From positions 4,250,001 to 4,314,000 of the forward strand of contig NZ_OY762267.1 of NCBI RefSeq assembly GCF_963665245.1: DNA of 64,000 bases. The letters are read 5' to 3'. Under the pieces are notes generated by a model. It was not told the DNA's origin, ran no database searches, and saw nothing but the letters and a program-made list of their open reading frames with translations. Source of the DNA: an uncultured Paludibaculum sp. GTDB taxonomy: Bacteria > Acidobacteriota > Terriglobia > Bryobacterales > Bryobacteraceae. Shown here one piece after another: positions 9,424-19,427 of the stretch. The translations under genes were made by a program, and so were the position numbers. How positions within the stretch are numbered: position 1 is the stretch's first letter; each line of letters opens with the position of its first letter.

Positions 9424-11553
9424 CTATCGGCCCACACACCCGGAGTCACACACGGCCATGGTGACGAGGTTCGAAACCGCGCCGCCGATCCGGATACTGA
9501 CCGGCACGGCATCACCGCGCTTGCCGCCAGCCGGTACGCGAGCACGAATCTCGTACAATCCCACCCTGCCGGGACTCAGGCCCGCATAAGTCAACATCGC
9601 ATTGACTCCCCCGATGGTCACTATCGGAGCCGTCAGGGTACTGTGCACCAGTTTGTCGGAGGCGGGCACACCCGTGGGTGGTTGCTCCCTTACCGGCCCC
9701 AGTCCTGTGCAATGGATGATGATTTCAGACCCGGTGTGTGCGGGATGAGCAGGGTCAGCCAATTGCCCGTCAGTGGTGTAGATGTGTCCCTGCCCGTAGA
9801 CCGCGTCGCCCGTGGCGAAGATCGATGGTGAGTAGTCGGACAGCCGCACGGTGAACTCGGTGCTCTCTTCGTTGTAGCCGCGAACGACAACGGTGTCGCG
9901 CAGGTAGCCCGACAATTCCCACGGAACCTGGAAGACAGCGAAGCTGGGTGTCCCGGTGAAGATCGGCGCGTATTGGCCATTGGCGAAGCGGAGGCTCAGG
10001 CCGCGCATCGCGGTGGGCAGTGGCGTGCCCATGCCTGGAGCGTAGGTGGCGGCGCTCACCGCCAGGTCACCGGAAAGTATCGCGACGCTGCCCGGTGCAA
10101 GGTACACACCGCGAACATAGGAGGCGGCGTCCACGATCGTCAGGTCACTCGGTGGGTCGACTTCCGTCAGATCCGTGTCCGGAAGGATCGAAAGGGTCAC
10201 ATTCGACCCGTCACCCAGCGATGCCGATGGAAACTGGACGCGGTCGCAGTAGGGGAACGAGTAGGCGTCGCCCACGCCAGCCAGGTAGCTCGAGTATTGG
10301 TCGTAGTGCCCGGGGTTGTTCGGTTGCGCGTACGAAAACGCGTTCGAGATCGACAGCGGCGGCACGTTCGTCCCATCGGGCCGGTTGCCGAACCAGGTCC
10401 AGGACGGCGAATCGCCGATGGCGGTACCGGGCTGCGCCGGATTGTCGACCAGGCTGCCCACCAGGCCCAGGTTCATTGCGGCCAGGTAGTCGGTCACGGC
10501 TCTTTTTGCGACGCCGTTGAGGTCCGATCCCTGGACTATCGTGTACTTCGGGTCGGCTCCATAGAACGCGGCGGGGGTGACGTCTGCTGCCCGCACATAA
10601 ATGGAGAGCGGGAGGTCCGGCCCGCCATTGTTCATCGTGCCGTCGATCACCAGGTCGCCGGGATGGATGGCCGCCCCCACGAGGGCATCGTTCTTATTCG
10701 AGATCCAAGCGTTGAGGGTGTAGGTCTGACGCTCTCCGCCAGGCAGCACTCCGTTGTTGCCGGCCAGGGTCGAATAGACCGGATAGCCCCGGCGCTTCGT
10801 ACTGCCGCTCCGCAGATAGCCGAGATAAACATCCGGCGCCGGCCAGGCATTGACGTCTCCGGCTGCTCCCGAGAACTGCGCGCCGGACGGACCCAGCACG
10901 CGCACCACGCTGCCGTTCACTCCGTCGACGGTCACGCCGTTCAGGCCCGTGACAACCGTCCCAGACGGGTTCTGGGGCGTCAGTACGGAGCGGCCCGACA
11001 TGCGTGCCAGGACGGACAGAACCTTGTCGCTGCCGGTGCGCCACGAGAGATTCGCCGGGTAATAGGCGGCCCAGGAGGATTTCAGCTGCAGCGGGATCCC
11101 AAAGAACTCTGTAGCGGTGAGGTTCGCGAGCCCTTGCCCGGAGCCGGAACTGCCGGTCTGGAAGTTCACCATCACCTGGTCCCAGCGTGTAGTGAAATCC
11201 TCATTGGATGGATCCGCGCAGTTCGCACGGAACCCGTTTTCCTCGCTGGGTGACCTGAGCTGGGTGCCAAGGGAAACATAGATCCTGCCGCCGTCGAACT
11301 GGGTAATATTGACACCGGCGCTCAACTTGCCCAGTTCATAGGCGACCCCTTTCTGGAGCGCACTGTTGTCGCTGAGGTTGGTTCCGCTCAGTGTCCCCGC
11401 GCCGCCGAAGGCAATGTAGGCGGGCAGCGAGCCGCGATCCGGCCGGAGATTTTCGAACTTGAGCACCACTCCCTTTTGCGCGTATGCAGAGGGGAGTAAC
11501 GCTTGTGAAACGCACAGCGCAATGGCTGCGGTGAGAAAAAGACGCCTTCTCAT
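9424..11553 (-). CDS. Secreted GH64-like (beta-1,3-glucanase) protein with TIGR03437-type C-terminus
   Basis: 709 residues from the ATG at 11553, preceded by AAGGAAG and followed by a signal peptide (MRRRLFLTAAIALCVSQALL, cut after AYA). Residues of about 30-470 resemble the thaumatin-like GH64 fold: GGRIYVSLG, then TRWDQVMVNFQ, LTATEFFGIPLQL, and later NPAQPGTAIGDSPSWTWFGN and SYLAGVGDAYSFPYCDRVQF. The last about 220 residues resemble the Solibacter-type C-terminal domain TIGR03437, with the usual FQVPWELSGY and VNAMLTYAGLSPGRVGLYEI motifs. GH64 enzymes release pentasaccharides from beta-1,3-glucan; whether catalytic Glu/Asp are kept was not established. A paralogue with the same layout is at 59993-62128. 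Confidence 0.75.
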   Translation of the reverse strand: MRRRLFLTAAIALCVSQALLPSAYAQKGVVLKFENLRPDRGSLPAYIAFGGAGTLSGTNLSDNSALQKGVAYELGKLSAGVNITQFDGGRIYVSLGTQLRSPSEENGFRANCADPSNEDFTTRWDQVMVNFQTGSSGSGQGLANLTATEFFGIPLQLKSSWAAYYPANLSWRTGSDKVLSVLARMSGRSVLTPQNPSGTVVTGLNGVTVDGVNGSVVRVLGPSGAQFSGAAGDVNAWPAPDVYLGYLRSGSTKRRGYPVYSTLAGNNGVLPGGERQTYTLNAWISNKNDALVGAAIHPGDLVIDGTMNNGGPDLPLSIYVRAADVTPAAFYGADPKYTIVQGSDLNGVAKRAVTDYLAAMNLGLVGSLVDNPAQPGTAIGDSPSWTWFGNRPDGTNVPPLSISNAFSYAQPNNPGHYDQYSSYLAGVGDAYSFPYCDRVQFPSASLGDGSNVTLSILPDTDLTEVDPPSDLTIVDAASYVRGVYLAPGSVAILSGDLAVSAATYAPGMGTPLPTAMRGLSLRFANGQYAPIFTGTPSFAVFQVPWELSGYLRDTVVVRGYNEESTEFTVRLSDYSPSIFATGDAVYGQGHIYTTDGQLADPAHPAHTGSEIIIHCTGLGPVREQPPTGVPASDKLVHSTLTAPIVTIGGVNAMLTYAGLSPGRVGLYEIRARVPAGGKRGDAVPVSIRIGGAVSNLVTMAVCDSGCVGR

Positions 11554-11663
11554 GGCAGGGCTTCCTTCCTGGGTCCGATGGAGTGAGTTGCCGCGCGGAT
11601 AGGTGCTGCGAGGAATTGGGGAGGAGCCCGTGCGGCGGCGTCCCCCCCCAATTTCAGTGCAGG

Positions 11664-14600
11664 TTAGTTGAGGGCGGCCACGGCGTTGGCGATGCCGGAG
11701 GCAGTCGGGAAAACCCAATCCGTCAAAGCCACACCGAGCCGGATCTCGTCAGTCGCACCGCCGGACAGTACTTGGTTTCCGCCCGGAAAACTCTGGGCGG
11801 GATTGGCCAGCAGTCCCTTGGGGACATAGTCCAAGCCATTGAAGAGATCGGAGACCAGCAGAATGTGTCCCGGGCCATCCCACTCGGTCGGGTTGTCGAC
11901 CGCCAGGCAGATGGACAGGACAATCATCCCAACCCCGTAGAGGGAGTAACCCAGCGGCGCAAAGAAGTTGGCGAACTTGCCTGCCACGCTGGTTGCCTCC
12001 TTGGCCGCGTTGAAGGTCCCCGCCTGCAGGGCCGCCAACAGAATCGGGAATGCTCCCATCGCATAGTAGAGGTACGTGGGGTCGTTGTTCGTGGCAATTG
12101 TGCTGGGCAGCGAGAGCGCCATCTCGACGAGCGAGCCGGCGATGTCCAGCTTCGCCGAAAACGAGTTTGAATTCACATTCTCGAGATCGCATATGCCGTC
12201 GATTCCACCAGAGAAGAATGACGCCACCGCGCCGGCCACCGCCATCCACGCGGCGCCGTCCGCGGACATCTTCAACGCTCCTGCCGGCTTGGCCGAAACC
12301 GAGGTCGGCGGAGTGATGTTGGCCGCGGAAATGATGATGTGCGACGGAATCGCAACCACCAGGGCGAACACATTCAGCAAGGTGAGCGGCTCTCCATGGC
12401 TGACTAGAGACCAGAGGTCCGAAATCACCGGGATGTGGATCGACTCATTCACCAGGCTCAGCACATCGTTCATGACCGCGGACAGGGTCTGCAGCACGAA
12501 CCCAACCACCAGCTTGATGGCCGTCAGCAGATCCTTGGCCAGATCGAAGAACAGATTCACCAGAACGGAGACCTCGGTCTCGATGAAGCCCGCCGGATCG
12601 CTGAACAGCAACTTGAAGCCGTCAAAGAACGCCTTGATCGAGCTCAGGAGCTGATCCAGAACCGTTTCCAGCAGACTGCCCCCCTGGGTAATGAGGTTTT
12701 CCAGCGCGCTGGCCAGCGTGGGATTGTCAGCCGTGACAGCGCTCGCGGAACTGGTCGATGTCGCCTGCCCGATGTTGTTGGATACCTTCGACGACAGCGA
12801 ACTGGACTGGGCGCGCGATTTCGCCCCGTTCACTCCGTAGACAGTCTGCGGGTCGTTGTTGTTGACCTGATTGCCCCTCAGAGAGCCGCCGAGTTTGCTC
12901 AGAACTCCGGCCTGGGCGGCCGATAGCGCGTTGATCTTGCTATCCAGGAAAGTACCCACTGCCCCGAAATCAGTACCCTGGGCCGCGATCCAGGCAGAGA
13001 GCCCCTGCACACCGCTGGTGACTTGGTTCACGATGCTCTTCTGCAGGCTCAGGATGCCGCCCCAATCGAATAGCTTGGAAAGCCATTCCGCGGCGCGGAC
13101 GATGTCGCCCACCACTGTGCGGATGAAACCAGTCACCACCGCCACCGCCTTCTCCACCGTGTCCACGACAAAGCTGAAGGTGCCGCTCGCCAAAGTGGTA
13201 ATTTCGTGGGAAATCTCATCCGCCACCTTGCAGGCAATCGAGGCGATCTTGTCGGTGACATTGTGCTTCAACCAGCTTTTGAACTCGCTCCAGCCGCCGC
13301 CCAGGGCGCTGCCGACACCATTCACCGCCGCCACTGAAGCCGCCTGCGGAGGGCCGAAGACCACATTCCCGTCACTATCGATGGTGGTCATGAAGCTTTG
13401 CGCCGAGCCCTTCACAATCGTGCGGTCGGCAACTCCCACCACCTGCTGGTAGAGCATATTCACCGTCGTGTCCGGAAACGACAGATACGTGTTGTCGGCC
13501 TGGAGCGTGGACGCCAGCCCCCTGCCCAGCTTGCCTGACTGGCTGCGGACTCGCAGATCCGCCTCGGCACGCTGGCGGTTCGTCAGCCGCGTGGCCATCA
13601 TCGCCGCTGCCGCGCCGCCCCCCATCGTGTTCTGGATCGTGTTCGCCACGGCGACGTGATCGACGCCATCCGGCACGATCGGCTTGCCCGAATAGTCCTT
13701 GGCCACGCTCTGATCCAGATCGCCGGCCTGGATGCTGGACAGCCGCGACAATGCCTCGTGGTCCGGGTAGACCACGATCGCCTCCTGGTTCAACATGAAC
13801 GGTCCCCAGAAATACAGCGCTGGGGCGGTGATGTCGGAAGCCGTGGAGACGATGTTCAGTTGGCCCGCCGCATCCGTCTTCAGCCATGCGATGTCCGGCG
13901 GATTCAGTGAGTAGGTGTTGACGCCATCGGAGATGGAGACGTCGTCCGACGCCCAGACCTTGATGGAGACATTGGCTCGCGGATTGCCGTTGCCGTCCAG
14001 AAGCTGGACGATCGTGCGGTAGGAGGCGCTATCGGGCTGGTAGCCGTCAGAGTTGGTGGAGGCGACGTAGTTGTCCGCCATCAACTCACTCTCGCTGGAG
14101 TAACCATGCACCAGATCCGCCATGTTGATGGCTCCAAGGTAGGTGCCCGCCCCGTTCCCGTCATCGGGGCCCACATAGAAAGCCACGCAAATACCGCTTT
14201 CAAATCCCACCAAGGTATCCCCGGAGATCCCGGTGGGGAAAGTCATCGGTGAGCTTCCACCCTCAATCCCCTTCGACAGGTCGAACGCGTTGATCACTCC
14301 AGCGGCCGAACACTGGTAGAAGATGCCGTCACTGATGTGGGGAACCCCGATGTGCATGGCGCTGTCGAACTTCACCGCCGCCCCCGCGGCGGCGCCCGTG
14401 GCGGCATCCACGGCATGCAGCAGGCTCGTGGCATCGCCGACATAGACCACTCCGCCGTAGCTGATGGGCGTGCCCAACGTCCCGGGAGCCACAAAACCTC
14501 CCTTCGGCCACAGCGTGGCGCCGGTCGCCACGTTGTAGGCGTCCAATCCGTTCGCACCGGCGACATAGGCGCAATTGCCGTCCAAGCAGACCGCCGAGGC

Positions 14601-15377
14601 TTGCCCCTGGCCCGTCACCGAATACACCAGATTGCCTGCCGCCGGCGAGATGTCCACCAGGGCGATAGAGTCGCCCGCCACCACCACCGCCCTGTTCGCA
14701 CCGTCCAGAGCCAGCGCGGCTGAGTCACTCACGGAGCCGAGCCCCAGCGAAACGGACCACAAGCCATTGACGTCGTAGTTGTTCGTCGCCGGATTCCAGA
14801 CCGGTTCAACCGCGTAGAGGCTTCCATCGACCCCGACGTAGAGCAGGTAGTCGTCATTGCCGACGCTGTAATAGGCGCTGAGAGCCGTCTTCGGCGCCGG
14901 AGAAGGCACGTAGAACTGGATAAATTGACCAACCGACGTATTTGCGTTCTGTAGGACAACCATGGCTCCGTCGGCGCCCTGCGCCACGAAGGCGCCGTTT
15001 CTCCAGGCAGTGATAGTGCCCAGACTCTCGTTGATGGCGTTGGCCGATTGCACGTCCGGGCCCGCCTGAATGTCGGTGATCATCACATTGTTGGAGCCGT
15101 CCATCATGATGAAATAGCCGTTCCCGTAGGCGGCCTGCTGCAGCACGGACTCGTTAGCCGGCAGTATTTTCTGTTGCCAGAGCTGCTGTGGCGGAGCTAC
15201 CGACGCCCGCTGCGGCAAGGGCTTCTTCGCCGCCGGCGACAATCTGGACTGGGCGTTGGCAGTGAACTGTGTGGCCATCAGGCCCGCACCTGCGCCGCCC
15301 AGTAGTGTTTTGAGCATGCTGCGGCGGTTCATGCCGGCGCCCGTGATCTCGTTTCGATAGTTCTGTTGGGTCTTCAT
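11664..15377 (-). CDS. Tat-exported PQQ-type beta-propeller protein, 1237 aa
   Basis: The start is the ATG at 15377, which has GGAGG 6 bases upstream; the longer frame to 15470 has no such support. The N-terminus carries a twin-arginine signal (MNRRSMLKTLLGGAGAGLMA), so it is folded before export. Residues of about 70-400 form repeats of the PQQ/quinoprotein propeller kind (YVAGANGLDAYNVATGATLW, VYVGDATSLLHAVDAATGAA). A middle region of about 450-560 looks like an Ig or carboxypeptidase-regulatory domain. The last about 550 residues are helical and hydrophobic in stretches (for example LVNLFFDLAKDLLTAIKLVV) and are not recognised. No PQQ ligands were identified, so binding of a quinone is not claimed. 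It lies 110 bp upstream of the GH64-like gene and may be co-transcribed with it. Confidence 0.7.
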   Translation of the reverse strand: MKTQQNYRNEITGAGMNRRSMLKTLLGGAGAGLMATQFTANAQSRLSPAAKKPLPQRASVAPPQQLWQQKILPANESVLQQAAYGNGYFIMMDGSNNVMITDIQAGPDVQSANAINESLGTITAWRNGAFVAQGADGAMVVLQNANTSVGQFIQFYVPSPAPKTALSAYYSVGNDDYLLYVGVDGSLYAVEPVWNPATNNYDVNGLWSVSLGLGSVSDSAALALDGANRAVVVAGDSIALVDISPAAGNLVYSVTGQGQASAVCLDGNCAYVAGANGLDAYNVATGATLWPKGGFVAPGTLGTPISYGGVVYVGDATSLLHAVDAATGAAAGAAVKFDSAMHIGVPHISDGIFYQCSAAGVINAFDLSKGIEGGSSPMTFPTGISGDTLVGFESGICVAFYVGPDDGNGAGTYLGAINMADLVHGYSSESELMADNYVASTNSDGYQPDSASYRTIVQLLDGNGNPRANVSIKVWASDDVSISDGVNTYSLNPPDIAWLKTDAAGQLNIVSTASDITAPALYFWGPFMLNQEAIVVYPDHEALSRLSSIQAGDLDQSVAKDYSGKPIVPDGVDHVAVANTIQNTMGGGAAAAMMATRLTNRQRAEADLRVRSQSGKLGRGLASTLQADNTYLSFPDTTVNMLYQQVVGVADRTIVKGSAQSFMTTIDSDGNVVFGPPQAASVAAVNGVGSALGGGWSEFKSWLKHNVTDKIASIACKVADEISHEITTLASGTFSFVVDTVEKAVAVVTGFIRTVVGDIVRAAEWLSKLFDWGGILSLQKSIVNQVTSGVQGLSAWIAAQGTDFGAVGTFLDSKINALSAAQAGVLSKLGGSLRGNQVNNNDPQTVYGVNGAKSRAQSSSLSSKVSNNIGQATSTSSASAVTADNPTLASALENLITQGGSLLETVLDQLLSSIKAFFDGFKLLFSDPAGFIETEVSVLVNLFFDLAKDLLTAIKLVVGFVLQTLSAVMNDVLSLVNESIHIPVISDLWSLVSHGEPLTLLNVFALVVAIPSHIIISAANITPPTSVSAKPAGALKMSADGAAWMAVAGAVASFFSGGIDGICDLENVNSNSFSAKLDIAGSLVEMALSLPSTIATNNDPTYLYYAMGAFPILLAALQAGTFNAAKEATSVAGKFANFFAPLGYSLYGVGMIVLSICLAVDNPTEWDGPGHILLVSDLFNGLDYVPKGLLANPAQSFPGGNQVLSGGATDEIRLGVALTDWVFPTASGIANAVAALN

Positions 15378-15643
15378 TCTAGCCTCCAAACGGTGATGTG
15401 GGTACTTTGGGCCTATGCCGATCCCGCGGAACCCCCGGATCTCCGAAAGGGCTTCTCGATGCGACCTCACCGCGGTGTTCGGGCTACATGAAGAGGAGGG
15501 CGAGCAGACGTCCTGAAATTATCCGCGATGAAGAAAATGGTCTCTTTTGCGATGTTGAGTCGGGACAGCCGGGACGCGGCGGTGGCGTGCGTTGCGCCGG
15601 CGCCTTGGCGGCCGCGCCGCGGGCCATCATAGCCCCACAACGC

Positions 15644-16057
15644 TCAGCGGGACTTCTTCAACTCCACCCGGATCGCCTTCAGGGGTTTGGTGCTCTCCAG
15701 ATTCTCCATCTGGTGCGGAGGTCCCACAGGCAGAAAGATCACCGTCCCATCCGCCCTGAGGCCTCGATCCACCGCCGGCACGCCCGGGCTATGTTCCTTC
15801 ATATGGGCAGCCGAGATGTAATACAGGACACTCGGATACCGGTGGGCATGCAGCGGTTCCCGGACGCCCGGTGCGACGGTTACTTCCAGCACCTTCACTT
15901 CCTCATTCTCGAAGAGCAGTTTGTGGTGTTGCGGAGCCGCGGCAAGAGCGTCGTTGTCCGCCGTCCACCATTGATCGAAGTGACTTGTGCTTTGACCTGC
16001 CAGGAACGCCGCGCCCAGCGCCCCGGCCATCAGTACGACTTTCCAGACACGCCTCAT
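15644..16057 (-). CDS. Exported cupin-like protein, 137 aa
   Basis: The chosen start is the ATG at 16057, because MRRVWKVVLMAGALGAAFLA is a signal peptide or membrane anchor; the open frame extends upstream but overlaps the region before the GH28-like gene. The mature part reads LLFENEEVKVLEVTVAPGVR then EPLHAHRYPSVLYYI, and ends VIFLPVGPPHQMENLESTKP. This is a single cupin barrel, with HAH and a downstream PxGxPH as likely metal ligands, though the first-motif glutamate is absent. Similar small periplasmic cupins occur widely in Acidobacteria and Proteobacteria; substrate unknown. It follows the GH28-like gene by 142 bp on the same strand and could be in one transcript with it. Confidence 0.7.
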   Translation of the reverse strand: MRRVWKVVLMAGALGAAFLAGQSTSHFDQWWTADNDALAAAPQHHKLLFENEEVKVLEVTVAPGVREPLHAHRYPSVLYYISAAHMKEHSPGVPAVDRGLRADGTVIFLPVGPPHQMENLESTKPLKAIRVELKKSR

Positions 16058-16199
16058 GGTCGATTCTCCAGCCCATGGATTATCGGCAGAGTGTAGCGCG
16101 TTCTCTGGATGGAGACCAAGCCTGGCAGCCTGCCCGGCGTCTCTCCCGAGTCCAGCCAGGCTGGCTGAAGAACTCCCGGGTGAGCTTGACGACCAGTAA

Positions 16200-18326
16200 C
16201 TATTTTCCAACGGGCACTGGACAACCGGCGTCGCCGGACGGACCACATACCGGAGAGGAGCGCGGCCAATCTCTCACTACTACGGTTACGGATCCAAACG
16301 CCGTTGCGTCATAGTACGCATCGGCCGGATAGCGGGCAGTGAACACATGCGTGCCGGGCTTCAGGTGTCGTATGGCCAGGGTGGCCAGTGTGCCGTTCGC
16401 CGACAGTTTCGCGGTACCCACCAGCACGTCGCCTTCGTAGAACTCCACCGGATTGGTGAGGGCGGGAGAGCCGACGGCCAGCAGCCCCGGTTGCGCGTTG
16501 TAGCCCTTGGGATTGAAAAACGTGGCCTGGGACATGATCGGCTGTACCACCGCATTCAACGTCACTGAGCCGCCGGCATTGATGGTTGCGGTCGGCAGAC
16601 TGGAGGGTTCGCCAAGGGGCAGCGTGCGCCCAAGCGTCAGATAGAGTTCGCCGGTGACGAATGGCGGCTTCGCGGGGCAGGCGTATGCCAGTGACGGATC
16701 GCTGACTGAAGTTGCCGTCGCGTAGAAGTTGGAATCGAGATTGAGCGTCGGACCGGAGGCGCTGGCGGCGGCCTGGTTGTTGAGGTTGTTGAGGATTGGC
16801 GGATAGACATTGTTGACAGTAGTGAAGGCCGTACCGATCGCCGTAATCTCCGCCAGCGAGGTCTGCCCCTGGGCGGCATCGTCGAAAACGACATTGTCCA
16901 GTGTGATGTCGTTGTAGTAGTTTCTGGATGGATCCGCCTGTAGGAAGAAGCCATAACCGCCCGCAGCAGCCGGTGTGACTGGAACGCCTTTGTTTGTTTT
17001 GGGGAACTGGGCCGTGGGTGGTAGAACATGCACGTCGCGGAACACGACGCCAGAAATAGCAGGCAAGTTGTCGGTGGACTTGAAGGGGGACAGCGGGACA
17101 ATGTTGATCGGCCGGACGATGTCCTGTACACAGACGGACTGAAACGTCACGTTGCTGATGGTGTTGCCGGGTTTGGAGCCGGTGCTGGAACTGATGTTGG
17201 TCGTGATCTGCATCGCCTTCAGGTCACCGGTCGACGTGGGCAGCGCCTGCGCGTAGCTCTGCAGGCTGTAGGGCGGCTGCGTGAGTGTGGCTTCCGTCAC
17301 GCCGTTCACCGTGGTCCCCACCACGCTGGGCAGGCTGCCGGTGAAAAGCAGGTCTTCAAACAGCAGGTTCGATGTCAGATGCGAATCGCCTCCGGCCAGG
17401 ATGGTGATGCCGCCTTTGTTATATCCGCGAAACTTCCGGACAGTGATGTTGGACGTGTCGATGTTGTTGGTACTGATGGCGATGTCCTGATCCCCGATCG
17501 CCACAGTGGTGTCGTAGATGGTTATGTTGCTGCCGTGGATGTCGAAGCCATCGCTGTTCGGCATGGTCCAGGGGGCCTGTACTTTCACGCCCCAAACGGT
17601 GAAGCCGTTGCCGCCGAAGCCCACGGTGTGAAATGGCGGGTTGCGGATGGTGATCTTGTGGAGCACGACATTGCTGGCAAACGCACCCGCGACCCCGGCA
17701 TTGATGATCTTGGGGCTGGCCTGCTCATTGGAAGAATTCTTCTTCTTGAAAGCCATGTCCCACCAACTGATGCCCTGATTGTCGCCGCTCAGTATCGTCC
17801 TGTTCCCCTGGCCGTCGATCACGCCGTAGCCGTAGATACCGTTGTCCGTGCGCAGGGTGAACAGCGGCAGGCAGCCCCGGTCGACTTGGTACTCGCCCAC
17901 AGTGCCGCAGATCGCCCCTTGCGCGTGGTCGCTGTTGTCCTGGTACCGCGAGGGATCGCGCGAACCATACACCGTCACGCCTCCATCGATGATGAGCGAG
18001 ACATTCGCTGGCAGGGTGACCGGTTCCAGCAGGAACGCGTTGAACGACGGGTTCGCACCGAGCGTCAGTTCCACCGCCTGGCCCTTCGTGCAGTTCAGCA
18101 GGGCCGTCTGCAGCATGGTCGTCTCCCGGGATGATTCCGCGTTCTGCTCGTCGGCGGTGTCGCCGATGACAGGGCCATCCGCCACGGACTTCAACGGCGC
18201 GCGGAGGACCGCGCAAGCCTTTGGAGTGATGGGTTCGGTTACATTTCGTGTGTCCTGTGCCATCAGGCTCGCGGTTGTCGCCCCGCAGAAGCACAGGAAC
18301 AGGGTGCTCCATTTTGTCGTCTTCAT
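16200..18326 (-). CDS. Secreted GH28-like pectin-lyase-fold protein with Ig-like C-terminus
   Basis: 708 residues; start supported by GGGGAAG 5-6 bases upstream and by a signal peptide ending SLMAQ. Residues of about 35-520 form a right-handed beta-helix of the polygalacturonase (GH28) kind: LIIDGGVTVYGSRDPSRY, a GVIDGQG motif near 168, NSDGFDIHG at 257-265, and GDQDIAIST at 278-286. In active GH28 enzymes the matching motifs are NTD, GDD, GHG and RIK. Here they read NSD, GDQD, GGI and KAMQI, so the second catalytic Asp, the His and the Arg are not in place. Residues of about 560-690 are an Ig-like Big_3-type domain (VEFYEGDVLVGTAKLSANGT). It may act on another substrate or only bind polysaccharide. 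Confidence 0.75.
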   Translation of the reverse strand: MKTTKWSTLFLCFCGATTASLMAQDTRNVTEPITPKACAVLRAPLKSVADGPVIGDTADEQNAESSRETTMLQTALLNCTKGQAVELTLGANPSFNAFLLEPVTLPANVSLIIDGGVTVYGSRDPSRYQDNSDHAQGAICGTVGEYQVDRGCLPLFTLRTDNGIYGYGVIDGQGNRTILSGDNQGISWWDMAFKKKNSSNEQASPKIINAGVAGAFASNVVLHKITIRNPPFHTVGFGGNGFTVWGVKVQAPWTMPNSDGFDIHGSNITIYDTTVAIGDQDIAISTNNIDTSNITVRKFRGYNKGGITILAGGDSHLTSNLLFEDLLFTGSLPSVVGTTVNGVTEATLTQPPYSLQSYAQALPTSTGDLKAMQITTNISSSTGSKPGNTISNVTFQSVCVQDIVRPINIVPLSPFKSTDNLPAISGVVFRDVHVLPPTAQFPKTNKGVPVTPAAAGGYGFFLQADPSRNYYNDITLDNVVFDDAAQGQTSLAEITAIGTAFTTVNNVYPPILNNLNNQAAASASGPTLNLDSNFYATATSVSDPSLAYACPAKPPFVTGELYLTLGRTLPLGEPSSLPTATINAGGSVTLNAVVQPIMSQATFFNPKGYNAQPGLLAVGSPALTNPVEFYEGDVLVGTAKLSANGTLATLAIRHLKPGTHVFTARYPADAYYDATAFGSVTVVVRDWPRSSPVCGPSGDAGCPVPVGK

Positions 18327-18660
18327 CTTTGCTTCCCCAGTTCTTCTCTTCTTGATGGTTCCCTCGTGCCGCTGGGCCGCTGCCCTGCGCGATCCGTGCG
18401 AAACCCTTACAAACAGGAGGGGGGATATCGGCAGCCGGAATTGCTCAAGTTGCGCTTCTTTTTGGGAGCTCCGACGCCTGTGCGCGGCCGCGGGTCCGAT
18501 CTGGAGCCTTCAGCTGATGACCAGGTCCGCCACCGGTGCGGGTCAAAGCGGGTAACGGACTCTCCCCAGCTTATCGAGGGCGCGCTGCACTTTCTTTGGG
18601 AGATTCCCTGATGAGTTTCCTGCGGGAGGAATCCCCCTATTCAGTGCGGAGCAACACCCC

Positions 18661-19158
18661 ATGCCATTCCATTTCCAACATTCCCGTCTCCGGCAGACCC
18701 GGACTCAGGTCATACCGGCCCTTGGACTTACCCTTCGAGTCCTCCTCGAACCGGAGGACTCCGGACGAGAGTTGACGATCATCGAGACCGTCAACGCCCC
18801 CGGATTCGGCCCGCCCTTTCACCGCCACCCGGAGACGGAGATCTTCCGGGTCCTGGAAGGCCGCTACATCTTCGAAGTGGATGGAACCCGCTACCCCGCC
18901 GAAGAGGGTGACCTGGTCACTGTTCCGGGCGGGGCGCCGCACCGCTTTGTGAACGTCAGCGGCAAGCCGGCACGCCAGTTGGTGATGATGTTGCCTGGGC
19001 TCGACGCCTACGCCTTCTTTGGCGGATTGGCGGAAACCATGCGCAACGGCATCCCGTCGAGGAGTGTCCTGAACGCATTCGGCGAACCTTGGGGCTGCGA
19101 GTTTCTGGGTGGTCCGCTGACGCTGGACCAACTCACGCTCGCCGAAACCGGTCGTTAA
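18661..19158 (+). CDS. Cupin-domain protein, 165 aa
   Basis: A single-domain cytoplasmic cupin with both family motifs complete. Motif 1 is GFGPPFHRHPETEIFRVLEG with His54, His56 and Glu60; motif 2 is GDLVTVPGGAPHRFVN with His94. This gives the usual 3-His/1-Glu metal site. The C-terminal 50 residues (YAFFGGLAETMRNGIPSRSV) are helical and common in bacterial cupins of unknown substrate. No signal peptide is seen. It is a lone plus-strand gene between the GH28-like gene and a winged-helix regulator, with 269 bp of empty sequence after it. Confidence 0.8.
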   Translation: MPFHFQHSRLRQTRTQVIPALGLTLRVLLEPEDSGRELTIIETVNAPGFGPPFHRHPETEIFRVLEGRYIFEVDGTRYPAEEGDLVTVPGGAPHRFVNVSGKPARQLVMMLPGLDAYAFFGGLAETMRNGIPSRSVLNAFGEPWGCEFLGGPLTLDQLTLAETGR

Positions 19159-19427
19159 CAGGCATACGTCCTCCCGGGCGTGCACCCGCCTGCGGGACCT
19201 TCCTCTTTGACGCGCCCCTTCGGCCCGACGTCCTATGACTCGAAGGGCACAGCTCGCCCCCGAGACAATGCAGTTGAGACGATCGCCATTAGTCGCGGAA
19301 CGAGTTCACCGTGTGTTGTGGTCATCCGGCCTCGCAACCTGTTGGTGAACGGCCGCTTGGCGGCGGCCCGGGTGCGCGGCAGGGATTTGGTTCAGGGACT
19401 CCGGTGCTTCATAATGAATTGATTTAG

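Noticed and set aside
9973..11253. A 426-aa plus-strand frame opposite the GH64-like gene
   Set aside because: Arg/His/Val-rich shadow frame without domains or start signals; the opposite strand has clear domain structure.
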